Shown piece after piece: positions 54,867 to 64,000 of a DNA stretch of 64,000 bases. Within the stretch, counting starts at the first letter, position 1. Every line of letters starts with the position of its first letter. The translations under genes were made by a program, and so were the position numbers. Source of the DNA: Helicobacter sp. Lineage in GTDB: Bacteria; Campylobacterota; Campylobacteria; Campylobacterales; Helicobacteraceae. Under the pieces are notes generated by a model. That model did not search any database, had not been told where the DNA came from, and saw only the letters and a program-made list of their open reading frames with translations. The DNA lies in assembly GCF_022770205.1 (NCBI RefSeq), contig NZ_JALEIK010000038.1:227816-291815 (forward strand), read 5' to 3'.

Positions 54867-55635
54867 AAGTTGGAATCCAAATTTACAATGGGATATGGAG
54901 AGTTGCATCGCTGGAGTGTATCGTAAAAGCGGATATATCCACGGAATTAAAGAAGTGGAAGCAAAAAGTTTAGATGCCTTTGTGGGTGTGCAAAAAGAAA
55001 TTCAGTTATTGTGCGCTAATACGGAATCTTTTTTGGTGCAGAGTTTAGGGGTTAATGTTTTATTATGGGGGGCTAGAGGAAGTGGAAAAAGCTCACTTGT
55101 TAAAGCCTTACTTTTAAGGTATGCTGCTAAGGGATTAAGGCTTTTGCAAGTGGATAAAGAGGATTTGGAGATTTTACCAGAAGTGTTTGATGCTTTAAGG
55201 GAAAAGCCTTATAAGTTCATTATTTTTTGCGATGATTTGAGTTTTGAAATCAATGAAAACTATAAGGGTTTAAAAAGTGTATTAGAAGGCAGTTTAGAGG
55301 AATTACCCAAAAACATTAGAATCTATGCAACAAGCAATAGAAGGCATTTGCTCCCAGAATTTAATGATGAAAATGAAATTTTTGGTTATGAAGGCAATGA
55401 AGATAAGATTGCCTTAAGCGATAGATTTCCCTTGTGTATTGGCTTTTATGCGCAAGGGAGTAAGGAATATTTAGAAGTGCTAAAGGGTTATTTTAATGCT
55501 GAACAATTGCCTAAAAATTGGGAGAGAATTTGTCAAAAAGCGACACAATATGCCACGCAAAAAGGCTCACGCAATCCGCGCACAGCAGCGCATTTTTACG
55601 CATTGTATCAAAGCAATTTGTGGGAATTATTATAA
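54859..55635 (+). CDS. DUF815 AAA+ ATPase
   Basis: 258 aa. Walker A LLWGARGSGKSSLVKALL (~70), Walker B FIIFCDDLSFE (~117), sensor YATSNRRHLLPE (~155) and a C-terminal helical lid. DUF815 proteins are of unknown role. It overlaps clpA by 8 bases, so it is made together with it; whether it works with Clp is a guess. Confidence 0.8.
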   Translation: MPKSWNPNLQWDMESCIAGVYRKSGYIHGIKEVEAKSLDAFVGVQKEIQLLCANTESFLVQSLGVNVLLWGARGSGKSSLVKALLLRYAAKGLRLLQVDKEDLEILPEVFDALREKPYKFIIFCDDLSFEINENYKGLKSVLEGSLEELPKNIRIYATSNRRHLLPEFNDENEIFGYEGNEDKIALSDRFPLCIGFYAQGSKEYLEVLKGYFNAEQLPKNWERICQKATQYATQKGSRNPRTAAHFYALYQSNLWELL

Positions 55636-55644
55636 GGAATGCAA

Positions 55645-56478
55645 ATGATTAAAAAATGTTTATTTCCCGCAGCAGGTTATGGGACGCGCTTTTTGCCAGC
55701 AACAAAGGCAATGCCAAAGGAAATGCTGCCCATTGTCAATAAACCGCTCATCCAATATGGTGTAGAGGAAGCAATGGAGGCGGGAATTTATAAGATGGCA
55801 ATTGTTACAGGGCGTGGAAAAAGGGCTTTGGAGGATCATTTTGATATTAGCTATGAGCTAGAGAGTCAAATTAAAGGCACAAATAAAGAAAGCTATTTAA
55901 AGGATATTCGCCATATTTTAGAGGCTTGTAGTTTCTCTTACACGCGCCAAATGGAGATGAAAGGCTTAGGGCACGCAATTTTATGTGGGGAAACACTCAT
56001 TGGCAATGAGCCTTTTGCGGTGGTTTTAAGTGATGATTTGTGTGAAAATACAGAACTTGGTGTGTTAAGTCAGATGTGTAAAATCTATGAAAAATACCGC
56101 TGTTCTATTGTGGCAGTAGAGGAAGTGGAGAGGGAGGAGGTGAGTAAATATGGTGTGATTGCTGGGCGTGTGATTGATAAGAATGTTTTTATGGTGGATA
56201 ATATGATTGAAAAGCCCTCACAAGACAAAGCTCCAAGTAATTTAGCAATTATTGGGCGTTATATTTTAACGCCGGATATTTTTGAAATTTTGCACCATAC
56301 AGCACCGGGCAAAAATGGCGAGATTCAAATTACAGATGCACTTTTAGAGCAATGCAAAAAAGGAATGGTGCTCGCTTATAAATTTATAGGCAAGCGTTAT
56401 GATTGTGGAAGTGTAGATGGTTTTGTGCAAGCAACAAATGTTTTTTATGAAAAATTCTTAAAAGGTGAAATGCACTAA
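55645..56478 (+). CDS. galU: UTP-glucose-1-phosphate uridylyltransferase
   Basis: Makes UDP-glucose; 277 aa. AAGYGTRFLPATKAMPKEMLP (nucleotide-binding loop, ~8-28), GLGHAILCG (~111), SDDLCEN (metal Asp ~134), YDCGSVDGF (~256). ATG 55645 is used, as ATG 55639 touches the AAGGA site. The last base overlaps the next start. Confidence 0.95.
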   Translation: MIKKCLFPAAGYGTRFLPATKAMPKEMLPIVNKPLIQYGVEEAMEAGIYKMAIVTGRGKRALEDHFDISYELESQIKGTNKESYLKDIRHILEACSFSYTRQMEMKGLGHAILCGETLIGNEPFAVVLSDDLCENTELGVLSQMCKIYEKYRCSIVAVEEVEREEVSKYGVIAGRVIDKNVFMVDNMIEKPSQDKAPSNLAIIGRYILTPDIFEILHHTAPGKNGEIQITDALLEQCKKGMVLAYKFIGKRYDCGSVDGFVQATNVFYEKFLKGEMH

Positions 56479-56924
56479 TGTATGATCTTACCTTCCATCT
56501 TTTTGTTTTTTTGTTCATTAGCCTTTTAATGCTCCCTTTTTTTTTACTCACAATTGTGTTTGTTGTTTATGCGCGTATTCAAGCTTATTTAGAAGAACTT
56601 AAAGGGCGAGAGCAAAAGTTTAAAAACATTGATTATTTAATCGCAATCTTTCAGGATGAAAAATCTGATTCTAGTTTGTTAGAGGAGGCACTAAATGCCT
56701 TTAATGAGCATTTTATGCGTTTTGGTAGTGCGAGTAAAGATAGCAAGGAGTATCAAGGTTGCATTGATTTTATTGCTGCGTTTTCAAAGTGTGCCAATAT
56801 GCACATTGATGATGTTGTGCGCCACAGAGAGATTTTTGTCAAGGAAAATCCAAATTATAAGAAAGAAATTGAAACAGTTATTGGTTCAGCACTTAAGAAT
56901 CGTGAGGATAAAGCGAAAAAATAA
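56478..56924 (+). CDS. HP0647-like membrane protein
   Basis: 148 aa with one long hydrophobic N-terminal segment (residues ~5-32), then a charged helical cytoplasmic part (ARIQAYLEELKGREQKFK). The place between galU and murA matches an H. pylori hypothetical gene (HP0647 as I recall). Function unknown. Confidence 0.65.
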   Translation: MYDLTFHLFVFLFISLLMLPFFLLTIVFVVYARIQAYLEELKGREQKFKNIDYLIAIFQDEKSDSSLLEEALNAFNEHFMRFGSASKDSKEYQGCIDFIAAFSKCANMHIDDVVRHREIFVKENPNYKKEIETVIGSALKNREDKAKK

Positions 56925-56971
56925 TGTTAAAAAAGTGATAGACGCTAAGAAAAGAATTAAAAGGAGCAAAG

Positions 56972-58240
56972 GTGGATTATCTAGCATTACAAGGTGGTGT
57001 GCGTCTAAATGGTGCGATTACTATTGCCGGAGCAAAAAATTCTGCATTGCCACTGATTGCCCTAACACTGCTTTCAAAAAATAAAGTCAGTTTGCAGAAT
57101 CTTCCTGATGTGGTAGATACTGAAACTTTTTTTACGCTTTTAAGAATGTTAGGATGTTGTGTAGAGCGTTTTGATAAGCATATTGTTAGTGTTGATGTAG
57201 CAGGACGCAACAGCACAAAAGCTACTTATGATATTGTGCGTAAAATGCGTGCTTCTATTTTAGTGTTAGGTCCATTGCTTGGAAGATTTGGGCATTGTGC
57301 AGTAAGCTTGCCCGGGGGTTGTGCTATTGGAGCTAGACCTGTGGATTTACACATTAAAGCCTTAGAAAAAATGGGTGCTACAATCCATATTGAAGGTGGA
57401 TATATTGTTGCAAGTGCAAAAGATGGGTTAAAGGGAGCAGTGATTAATTTTGATAAGATTACCGTAACTGGCACGGAAAATATCCTAATGGCAGCGGCAA
57501 TGGCAAAGGGTAGGACTACGCTTATGAATGCTGCAAAAGAGCCTGAAGTTGTGCAACTCTGTGAGGTGCTGCGTGATAGTGGTGTAGAGATTAGTGGCAT
57601 TGGAAGTGATAGGATTGAGATTTTTGGGACAGATAGGGAGGGCTTGGTATTGCCAAGTGTGATTGATGTGATTGCTGATAGGATTGAAGCGGGGACTTAT
57701 TTGTGTGCTGGAGCGATTACAAATTCACAAATCACGCTACACGGAGTAAATGCAAGCCATTTGAGTGCCGTGATTGCAAGATTGGAGGAAATTGGATTTA
57801 AACTCACTTATAGTCAAGATTCCATTACCATTTACCCTGCTAAAAAACGCAATGCCTTTTCTCTATCAACAACAGAATATCCGGGCTTTCCAACAGATAT
57901 GCAAGCGCAATTTATGGCATTGGCAACACAATGTGAGGGGAGCAGTATCATCCAAGAGCGTTTGTTTGAAAATCGTTTTATGCATGTAAATGAACTACAA
58001 AGAATGGGTGCAAACATTAGCTTGCGCGGAAACACAGCAACAATTAATGGTGCAAGTGCGCTAATTGGTGCAGATGTGATGGCAACAGATTTGCGCGCTT
58101 CTAGTGCTTTGGTGCTTGCAGCCCTTGTTGCAAAAGGGGAGAGTAGAATCCATCGCATTTATCATTTAGATCGCGGTTATGAAGTTTTAGAAGACAAGCT
58201 TACAAAACTTGGCGCAAATATTGTGCGTGCAAAAGAGTAG
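56972..58240 (+). CDS. murA: UDP-N-acetylglucosamine 1-carboxyvinyltransferase
   Basis: The first committed step of peptidoglycan synthesis; 422 aa. GAKNSALP (Lys of the active site, ~20), the catalytic-loop Cys in [12 protein letters not shown] (~118, fosfomycin target), and [13 protein letters not shown] (~335). GTG 56972 is the start, after AAGGAGCAAAG. rsmH follows after 15 bases. Confidence 0.96.
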   Translation: MDYLALQGGVRLNGAITIAGAKNSALPLIALTLLSKNKVSLQNLPDVVDTETFFTLLRMLGCCVERFDKHIVSVDVAGRNSTKATYDIVRKMRASILVLGPLLGRFGHCAVSLPGGCAIGARPVDLHIKALEKMGATIHIEGGYIVASAKDGLKGAVINFDKITVTGTENILMAAAMAKGRTTLMNAAKEPEVVQLCEVLRDSGVEISGIGSDRIEIFGTDREGLVLPSVIDVIADRIEAGTYLCAGAITNSQITLHGVNASHLSAVIARLEEIGFKLTYSQDSITIYPAKKRNAFSLSTTEYPGFPTDMQAQFMALATQCEGSSIIQERLFENRFMHVNELQRMGANISLRGNTATINGASALIGADVMATDLRASSALVLAALVAKGESRIHRIYHLDRGYEVLEDKLTKLGANIVRAKE

Positions 58241-58255
58241 GGAGCATAGGAAGTA

Positions 58256-59197
58256 ATGGATATTCCGCATATTCCTGTGTTGCTAGAGCAGGTTTTGGAT
58301 TCCTTTAATGCAGCTAGGATTGCAAAAGGTGGAATCCTGCTTGATTGCACACTAGGTTTTGGTGGGCATACGCAGGCACTCTTAGAAGCTTATCCAAACT
58401 TAGAGATTATAGGGATTGATCAAGATAGCGATGCGCTAGCCTTTGCCAAAAAGCGTTTAAGTGCTTTTGGTGGGCGTTTTTCTTATCAAAAGGGGCGTTA
58501 TAGCGTGGTTGTGCGTGAGTTATTAAGTCAGCAAGAGTTGCAAGCAAAAATAGTTGGAATCCTAGCGGATATCGGAGTGTCTTCTGTGCAATTTGATAAT
58601 AAAGAGCGGGGGTTTTGCTTTGATGCGCCAAATCTTGATATGCGTATGGATAGGGAGCAGCAATTAAGTGCTAAAGAGATTATAAATGGTTATACTTTAT
58701 GGGAGTTAGAGCAGATTTTTTGGGAGTTTGGAGAGATTAGAGAGTATAAGAAGTTGGCGCATTTGATTGTAGAGAAAAGAAAAAATGCTAAATTTACTAG
58801 TGCAAAAGATTTGAGCGTGTTCATTGCAAAGCATTTTAAGCACCCTAAAATTCATCCTGCAACACAAGCTTTTCAAGCCTTAAGAATTGCAGTTAATGAT
58901 GAGTTGGGTGAGCTAGAGCGATTTTTAAGGGTTTTAGGAAAGATTCCTTTAAGTCAAGGTGCTAGGGTTAGTATTGTTACTTTTCATTCGCTTGAAGATA
59001 GGCTAGTTAAGCGAGCTTTTAGAGAGTGGGAGAGGGATTGTGTGTGTGATTGTAATGTGATGCGTTGCATCTGTGGTGGTGGGCATAGGAAGGGAAAAAA
59101 ACTTTATAAAAAGCCCTTGTGTGCTGATACAAGTGAGCTAAAAAGGAATCCACGCTCACGCAGTGCAAAGCTAAGAAGTTTTGAGTTTGGGGAATAA
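58256..59197 (+). CDS. rsmH: 16S rRNA m4C1402 methyltransferase
   Basis: Methylates C1402 of 16S rRNA with SAM; 313 aa. HIPVLLEQVLDSF start, DCTLGFGGHTQALL (SAM loop ~24), IGIDQD (~50), ADIGVSSVQFDN (~103), ALRIAVNDELGEL (~207), TFHSLEDRLVKR (~240). Its position next to an FtsL-like gene matches the start of the usual cell division cluster. Confidence 0.95.
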   Translation: MDIPHIPVLLEQVLDSFNAARIAKGGILLDCTLGFGGHTQALLEAYPNLEIIGIDQDSDALAFAKKRLSAFGGRFSYQKGRYSVVVRELLSQQELQAKIVGILADIGVSSVQFDNKERGFCFDAPNLDMRMDREQQLSAKEIINGYTLWELEQIFWEFGEIREYKKLAHLIVEKRKNAKFTSAKDLSVFIAKHFKHPKIHPATQAFQALRIAVNDELGELERFLRVLGKIPLSQGARVSIVTFHSLEDRLVKRAFREWERDCVCDCNVMRCICGGGHRKGKKLYKKPLCADTSELKRNPRSRSAKLRSFEFGE

Positions 59198-59200
59198 TCA

Positions 59201-59716
59201 ATGGAATCTTATGAGGATTTGCGCTTAGAAAAAAAGGATAAGATTCTAAAACTTAGCTTTTTTGAGCGTTTGCTTAAAAGAGATAATCGTATCTCAGAGC
59301 AGAATTTAGATTTTTTAGAAGAGCGTTATCAACAAAGCGATTCCACATTGCAAAATCCACTCCAAGATATTAACAAAAATAGCAGACATTTGCAGACATC
59401 TTTACAGGAGGAAAATGCGCAAATGTTAATCCATACAGGCTTAAATGTGGAGGAGCGTGAGGCGATATTAAAGGGTATGGATTTAAACACAAAAGAGATT
59501 CCTTTTAAAATGGTGGTGGTTACATTTTGTTTGATGGCGTTTGTTTTGGTGCTTTTTATCCCTAAGATTTATATGCGTAATAATATCTATTATGCAAGCC
59601 GTAACATTATTCAGCTACAAGCGCAAATTGATTCTTTGAGAGAGGAAAATAAACACATTAAAAAACAACTAGAGGATATTAAGTTTAAAAACCTAACACA
59701 AGAGTTAGATTTCTAA
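59201..59716 (+). CDS. FtsL-like single-pass protein
   Basis: 171 aa: a long charged cytoplasmic N-terminus (~1-103), one membrane helix (VVVTFCLMAFVLVLFIPKIY, ~105-124), and a short coiled coil (IIQLQAQIDSLREENKHIKKQLEDIKF). The coil and place after rsmH resemble FtsL of division clusters; the N-terminus is longer than usual. Starts 3 bases after rsmH. Confidence 0.6.
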   Translation: MESYEDLRLEKKDKILKLSFFERLLKRDNRISEQNLDFLEERYQQSDSTLQNPLQDINKNSRHLQTSLQEENAQMLIHTGLNVEEREAILKGMDLNTKEIPFKMVVVTFCLMAFVLVLFIPKIYMRNNIYYASRNIIQLQAQIDSLREENKHIKKQLEDIKFKNLTQELDF

Positions 59717-59725
59717 GGAGAGAGA

Positions 59726-61127
59726 ATGAAAGTTTTAATTTATGGATTTGGTTGGAGTGGAAAAGCGATTTTAGATTTATGTGAGAATATGGGCTGTGTT
59801 TGTAGGGTTATAGATGATGCGTTGGATTCTATAATGCTTGATGATGAAAGATTTATGACTTATGCAATGTTGGAGGATAAAATCGTTGCTGGAGATTCCT
59901 TTGATGTGTATTGGATAGCAGTGAGTGGGAAGCCTGCAATCACACAAAAGATTAAAAATAAGCTACTATTGTGCGGGGGGGGGGGGGAATATTGTAGAAA
60001 ACTTAATTTGTGAAAAAGCATTAAACGGATATTATGAAAAATATTTAATGATTATTAAAGAAAAATATAGGAATCCAAAAACCTTTATTGGAAGTTTGTT
60101 AGCAAAAGAGTTTGTTTGGGAGCAGATTTTAAAAGAATATAGGCAAAGGAAGCAAGAAAGACTATTGCAGGATATGCAAACACATAAAAGTGTGGAAGAG
60201 CAATGTAAGGATTTAACCATTTTTGCAAAACTTTTTAAATATGGCACGCGCAATAGTGCTCTAATGTATTATCCCGGAATTGCTTTGCCGATTGATTTAA
60301 CTAAACAGGACAAAAATTTTTTCTTTAAGCATCCAGTGGAGTTTAAAGCTTTGCAACAAAGAGAGTCGCAAAAGCAAATCGTTGCGCTTTTTGGTCCAAG
60401 CACAATGCAAGAAAGTTATGTGGATAATGAGAGTGATACATTAGTTTTTAAATTGCAAGCATTACAAAAAGCGCATAAAAATCCTAGAATCCTTTTAAAT
60501 TTTGGAATTAGTGGCTATACACTTTATGAACAATTTATGCTTTATACCTCTTTGATTTATCCCTTAAAGCCTGAAATTGTTATAGCAGTTTTCTTTGGGG
60601 TGGATATTTTTTCAGGCAGGATAAGTTGTGAAAAATTATTGGAGCAGCACGCAATCTTTTATGGAGGAGGTTTGTTGGAAAAAGATTATAGGGATTTAAC
60701 GCAAAGTATTCTTCCAATGAAATATCAACTTTTACAAGCAGGGGAAAAGCCTACGCTAAATACTGATACAGCAATTTTAGAAGCCCTACAAACGCGCTTA
60801 GAGCAATTTAATGCAATGGTGAAAAGTTATGGAGGGAAGTTTTATCCTATTATTACGCCTTTGCTTGCTTGCAAAAAAGAATGGAGTAGAGAAGAGAAAG
60901 AAAATTATTCTGCAACATTAAAAGACTTTAAAAACATTGCATACGAGGATACAAAGCGGGAAATCTCTTTGATTGAAGCTTTTAAAGCAATGCCAAGAGA
61001 TTTTACTCTTTATGATGGAAATGCAGCGATAAAGGAATCCAAAGAAACACTTTTTATGGATTTTATCCACCTAACACCAAAGGGAAACGCAGAATTTGCT
61101 AAATACATTAGCAATCTTGTGCGTTAA
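59726..61127 (+). pseudogene. Phase-variable Rossmann/SGNH-like protein, poly-G off state
   Basis: ATG 59726 reads a Rossmann-like N-terminus (VLIYGFGWSGKAIL; RVIDDALDS), reaching a G13 tract (59975-59987) and then stopping at residue 95. With 12 G the frame would continue into the downstream reading frame to 61127, giving 466 residues. That part has an SGNH-like domain: FGPSTMQES (block I position, ~residue 216), NFGISGY, FFGVDIF, and the C-terminal Asp/His pair in DFIHLTPKGN (~448). The N-terminus resembles PglD_N-type sugar-modifying domains weakly. Function unknown; surface-glycan modification is a guess. Restart at ATG 60048 could give the C-terminal part alone. Confidence 0.75.
59975..59987 (+). 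repeat. G13 homopolymer tract, phase switch
   Basis: Thirteen G within codons for four Gly. Twelve (3n) joins the two frames of the surrounding gene, thirteen breaks it. Similar tracts at the left edge (2324-2336, 3768-3781) are in glycosyltransferases. Confidence 0.9.
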
Positions 61128-61139
61128 AAATCTTTTGAT

Positions 61140-61145
61140 TATAAT
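61140..61145 (+). promoter_or_regulatory. Probable mnmG -10 box (TATAAT)
   Basis: TTGATTATAATTG lies about 31 bases before the mnmG ATG. It suggests transcription separate from the phase-variable gene upstream. Confidence 0.5.
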
Positions 61146-61176
61146 TGCATAAAATTTGGAATCTTTAAGGGTTAAG

Positions 61177-63066
61177 ATGGAATATGATGTAATTGTCATT
61201 GGTGGCGGACACGCAGGGATTGAAGCTTCTATTGTGGCGGCAAAAATGGATTGTAAAACCTTGCTTTTAACAATGCTTGTAGAGCAAATTGGAGCAGCAA
61301 GTTGTAATCCCGCTGTTGGTGGGCTTGGCAAAGGGCATTTGGTCAAAGAAATTGACGCACTTGGTGGAGTTATGGGTTACATTACAGATAAAAGCGGAAT
61401 CCAATTTAGAACCCTTAATGCTTCAAAAGGTCCTGCTGTGCGTGGAACGCGTGCGCAAATTGATATGGACAGATACAAAATTCTTGCTAGGGATATTTGC
61501 TACCGCACAAAAAACCTAGAAATATCCCAGCAAATTGTGGAATCGCTAGTGTTAGAAAAAGATTCCATAATTGGCGTAAAAACAGCCATTGGCAAGGTTT
61601 ATCGCGCAAAAAAAGTGGTGCTAACAACAGGCACATTTTTGCGCGGGAAAATCCACATTGGAGAAAACACTTCTAGCAATGGACGCGCAGGGGAGCCACC
61701 AGCAATGGAGCTAGGAGAGAATTTAAGGGAATTAGGGCTTGATGTTGGGAGATTAAAAACAGGCACTTGCGCGCGTATTAAGGCAAGCAGCATTAATTTT
61801 GAGATTTTAGAGAAGCACTATGGTGATACGCCTGCTCCATTTTTTAGCAAAAAAACCCAAAAAGAACTTGGAGAAAATCCCTTTAATCCCGTGCAACTCC
61901 CTTGTTATGTAACTTACACAAATGCAAAAACACACGCAATTATTAGAGAAAATTTTCATCGCGCGCCAATGTTTACGGGGCAAATTGAAGGGATAGGTCC
62001 TAGATATTGTCCTAGCATTGAAGATAAGGTGAATCGCTTTAGTGATAAAGAGCGGCATCAGCTGTTTTTAGAGCCACAAACGCTAGAAGCAAATGAGTAT
62101 TACATTAATGGTTTAACAACTTCCTTGCCCTTTGATGTGCAAGAAGCGATGATTCATAGCATTGAGGGTTTAGAAAATGCAGAGATTGTGCGTTATGGTT
62201 ATGCCATTGAGTATGATTATATTAATCCCACAGCATTAAAACACACGCTAGAAACTAAGAAAATACGGAATCTTTATTGTGCAGGGCAAATTAATGGCAC
62301 AACAGGCTATGAAGAAGCCGGCGCACAGGGGATAATTGCCGGAATTAATGCGGCTTTGAGTGCGCAAGGTAATGAGGAGGTTGTATTAAAGCGCAACGAA
62401 GCCTATCTTGGTGTAATGATAGATGATTTGGTTACAAAAGGCACAAAAGAGCCTTATAGAATGTTTAGCTCGCGTGCGGAATACCGCTTGCTTTTGCGTG
62501 AAGGAAATGCGATTTTTAGGCTTGGTGAGCTTGCGTATTCTTTAGGATTAATGGAGGAAGAGGAGTATAAAGAGTTGCAAAAAGATAAGATAGCTATTAA
62601 AGAAGGTTTAAAATGGCTAAAGCACACATCTGTAACGCCAAGTGCTTTGGTGTTGAAATTTTTAAATGCTATTGGTGAGGATAGAATTAGCGATAAAACA
62701 CATTGGGGAACGATTGTTGGTCGCCGTAGTTTTGATGTGTCTAAACTTTTAAAGATTCAAGAAGTGGAGAATTGCCCCTTTGCAAACTATTCAGAGCGTG
62801 CATTAGAGGAGATTTTAGTCGAAGCAAAGTATTGTAACTATATCCAAAAACAACAAGATATGATTGATAATATGGATGAGATGTTAAGCATTGAGATTCC
62901 GCAAGATTTTGTATTTGATGGACTTCCGGGGTTAAGTTTAGAAGTGGTTGAAAAACTTAAAAAATTTAATCCTAAAAGTTTATTTGAAGCAAGTGAGATT
63001 AGCGGTGTAACGCCTGCTAGTTTGGAAGTTTTGCAATTGTATATCCATTTGCACCATAAAAAATAA
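61177..63066 (+). CDS. mnmG: tRNA uridine-5-carboxymethylaminomethyl modification enzyme
   Basis: An FAD-dependent subunit of the MnmEG complex modifying U34 of tRNAs; 629 aa. FAD site [12 protein letters not shown] (~8), [17 protein letters not shown] (~45), TTGTFLRG (~150), [13 protein letters not shown] (~370). ATG 61177 follows AAGGGTTAAG; the frame opens 7 codons earlier at 61156, upstream of good spacing. Confidence 0.96.
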   Translation: MEYDVIVIGGGHAGIEASIVAAKMDCKTLLLTMLVEQIGAASCNPAVGGLGKGHLVKEIDALGGVMGYITDKSGIQFRTLNASKGPAVRGTRAQIDMDRYKILARDICYRTKNLEISQQIVESLVLEKDSIIGVKTAIGKVYRAKKVVLTTGTFLRGKIHIGENTSSNGRAGEPPAMELGENLRELGLDVGRLKTGTCARIKASSINFEILEKHYGDTPAPFFSKKTQKELGENPFNPVQLPCYVTYTNAKTHAIIRENFHRAPMFTGQIEGIGPRYCPSIEDKVNRFSDKERHQLFLEPQTLEANEYYINGLTTSLPFDVQEAMIHSIEGLENAEIVRYGYAIEYDYINPTALKHTLETKKIRNLYCAGQINGTTGYEEAGAQGIIAGINAALSAQGNEEVVLKRNEAYLGVMIDDLVTKGTKEPYRMFSSRAEYRLLLREGNAIFRLGELAYSLGLMEEEEYKELQKDKIAIKEGLKWLKHTSVTPSALVLKFLNAIGEDRISDKTHWGTIVGRRSFDVSKLLKIQEVENCPFANYSERALEEILVEAKYCNYIQKQQDMIDNMDEMLSIEIPQDFVFDGLPGLSLEVVEKLKKFNPKSLFEASEISGVTPASLEVLQLYIHLHHKK

Positions 63067-63089
63067 TCTTTATTTTATTAAGATTGCGC

Positions 63090-63095
63090 TAAAAT
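63090..63095 (+). promoter_or_regulatory. Possible ctpA -10 box (TAAAAT)
   Basis: TTGCGCTAAAATC, about 29 bases before the ctpA ATG. No good -35. Confidence 0.35.
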
Positions 63096-63123
63096 CTAAA
63101 AATTTTAAACTTAGGTTGTAACA

Positions 63124-64000
63124 ATGAATAAACTAGGCTTCAATAAGATGTTTTTGCTTGTTAGTGTGGCTTTAATTGGTGTGCAAAGTGCTCTTTTTGC
63201 GCAAGATGAGTCACGGCTTGATGCGTATAATAAATTGCGCAAAGTTATTGGAACGGTGGAGAAGTATTATGTTGATGAGCTAACACTCAATGAGATTGTG
63301 GATAAGGCAATTGATGGAATGCTTTCCAATCTTGATGCACACTCAGCGTATTTAGACGAAAAGAAGTTTGAAGATTTAAAGATTCAAACTGATGGGCAAT
63401 TTGGCGGCATTGGAATCACAATTTCCCTAAAGGATAATGCGCTAACAATCGTTGCGCCTATTGAAGGCACTCCGGGCGATAAGGCGGGGTTAAAAAGTGG
63501 GGATATTATTCTAAAAATAGATGATGAAAGCACGCTTAGTATGGGGATTGATGATGCGGTTAATAAAATGCGTGGTGCGCCAAAAACAAAGGTTACTCTA
63601 ACCATTGTGCGTAAAAATGAACCAAAACCCTTAGTGTTTGAAATTGTGCGCGATAATATTAAAGTGGAATCGGTGTATTCTAAGCAAATCATAGATACAG
63701 ATTATGTGTATTTGCGTATAACTTCTTTTGATAAAAACATTACACAACGCGTTGGTGAAGAGCTAAAAAAATACAAAAAAATTGATGGAATTGTGCTTGA
63801 TTTGCGTAATAATCCGGGAGGACTTTTAAATCAAGCAGTTGGACTTAGTGATTTATTCATCAAAGATGGCATTATTGTGTCTCAAAAAGGGAGAATTAAG
63901 GATGAAAATATTGTGTATCGCGCAACAGGTAATACGCCTTATGCTACGATTCCGCTTGTTGTTTTAATTAATAATGGAAGTGCGAGTGCAAGTGAGATTG
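63124..64000 (+). CDS. ctpA: C-terminal processing protease (CtpA/S41), cut by window end
   Basis: A periplasmic S41 serine protease, truncated at the right edge after 292 codons. Signal peptide (MFLLVSVALIGVQSALFA), an N-terminal helical part (DAHSAYLDEKKFE), a PDZ domain (GGIGITISLKD ... AGLKSGDIILKID, ~100-160), then the protease core VLDLRNNPGGLL (~225) and the Ser nucleophile in NNGSASASEI (~283-292). The catalytic Lys lies beyond the window. It probably acts on cell-wall or envelope proteins. Confidence 0.93.
   Translation, partial: MNKLGFNKMFLLVSVALIGVQSALFAQDESRLDAYNKLRKVIGTVEKYYVDELTLNEIVDKAIDGMLSNLDAHSAYLDEKKFEDLKIQTDGQFGGIGITISLKDNALTIVAPIEGTPGDKAGLKSGDIILKIDDESTLSMGIDDAVNKMRGAPKTKVTLTIVRKNEPKPLVFEIVRDNIKVESVYSKQIIDTDYVYLRITSFDKNITQRVGEELKKYKKIDGIVLDLRNNPGGLLNQAVGLSDLFIKDGIIVSQKGRIKDENIVYRATGNTPYATIPLVVLINNGSASASEI

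Noticed and set aside
57226-57600. Long minus-strand open frames opposite murA
   Set aside because: They overlap an unmistakable murA, have no ribosome site or recognisable protein, and arise from codon bias. Similar antisense frames opposite pyrC-like, clpA, hslU and others were treated likewise.
1-64000. CRISPR array, insertion sequence, prophage or restriction system
   Set aside because: No regularly spaced repeats, transposase, integrase, phage structural gene or methyltransferase/endonuclease pair was seen.

Overview
The window looks like chromosomal DNA of a low-GC Campylobacterota bacterium, most likely an enterohepatic-type Helicobacter. Gene orders that I recall from H. pylori recur as blocks: rplI-hslV-hslU-era-csd6; ppiD-like/ftsA/ftsZ; an HP0268-like gene followed by miaB; an HP0242/HP0241-like pair followed by a polyprenyl synthase, hemA, proS, fxsA and hemC; clpS-clpA; galU, an HP0647-like gene and murA. 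Unlike H. pylori, this genome has histidine genes (hisD, hisIE) and a metE. Genes are tightly packed, often overlapping by 1-20 bases, and GTG/TTG starts are common.

Layout. 1-3823 (minus strand) is the end of a surface-glycan operon: two family-2 glycosyltransferases, a glucose-1-phosphate cytidylyltransferase and a radical SAM enzyme. Both glycosyltransferases carry long poly-C tracts just after the start codon, typical of phase variation, and all four genes are interrupted. 3956-11404 (plus) is a run with a pseudo-dihydroorotase, a small mechanosensitive channel, a probable menaquinone (futalosine pathway) deaminase, a phosphohexomutase, true dihydroorotase, coaD, tmk and comF. metE lies convergent to this run. 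13838-18050 holds rplI-hslVU-era-csd6. 18058-22645 (minus) holds fbp, a small Cys-repeat gene, metG, a Mur-ligase-N-terminus-like gene and a NifX-like gene. 22761-25988 holds rpe, a TPR/glycosyltransferase-like gene and sodB. 26005-31316 (minus) holds nusA, a SurA/PpiD-like chaperone, ftsA and ftsZ. 31515-35277 holds an HP0268-like gene, miaB, an acyltransferase-like gene, a small anchored protein and hemW. 35270-39644 (minus) holds cysS, a TauE/SafE-family protein and an isolated PilM-PilN-PilO-like trio. 39765-47168 runs from hisD to hemC. After a tRNA-Pro, 47915-63066 runs through ilvE, an SPFH protein, hisIE, pdxA, clpS-clpA, a DUF815 ATPase, galU, murA, rsmH, an FtsL-like protein, a phase-variable SGNH-hydrolase-like gene and mnmG. 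A CtpA-type protease gene runs off the right edge.

The points most worth attention are: (i) the eroded, poly-C-switched glycosyltransferase locus at the left edge; (ii) a poly-G-switched gene at 59726-61127, currently out of frame, joining a Rossmann-like N-terminus to an SGNH-like domain within the cell-wall/division cluster; (iii) an isolated PilMNO-like platform; (iv) a marked excess of the word GGAATC/GATTCC in all reading frames and both orientations, suggesting a DNA-level signal such as an uptake or methylation site. Most of the rest is ordinary housekeeping sequence. No CRISPR array, insertion sequence, prophage or rRNA operon is visible.
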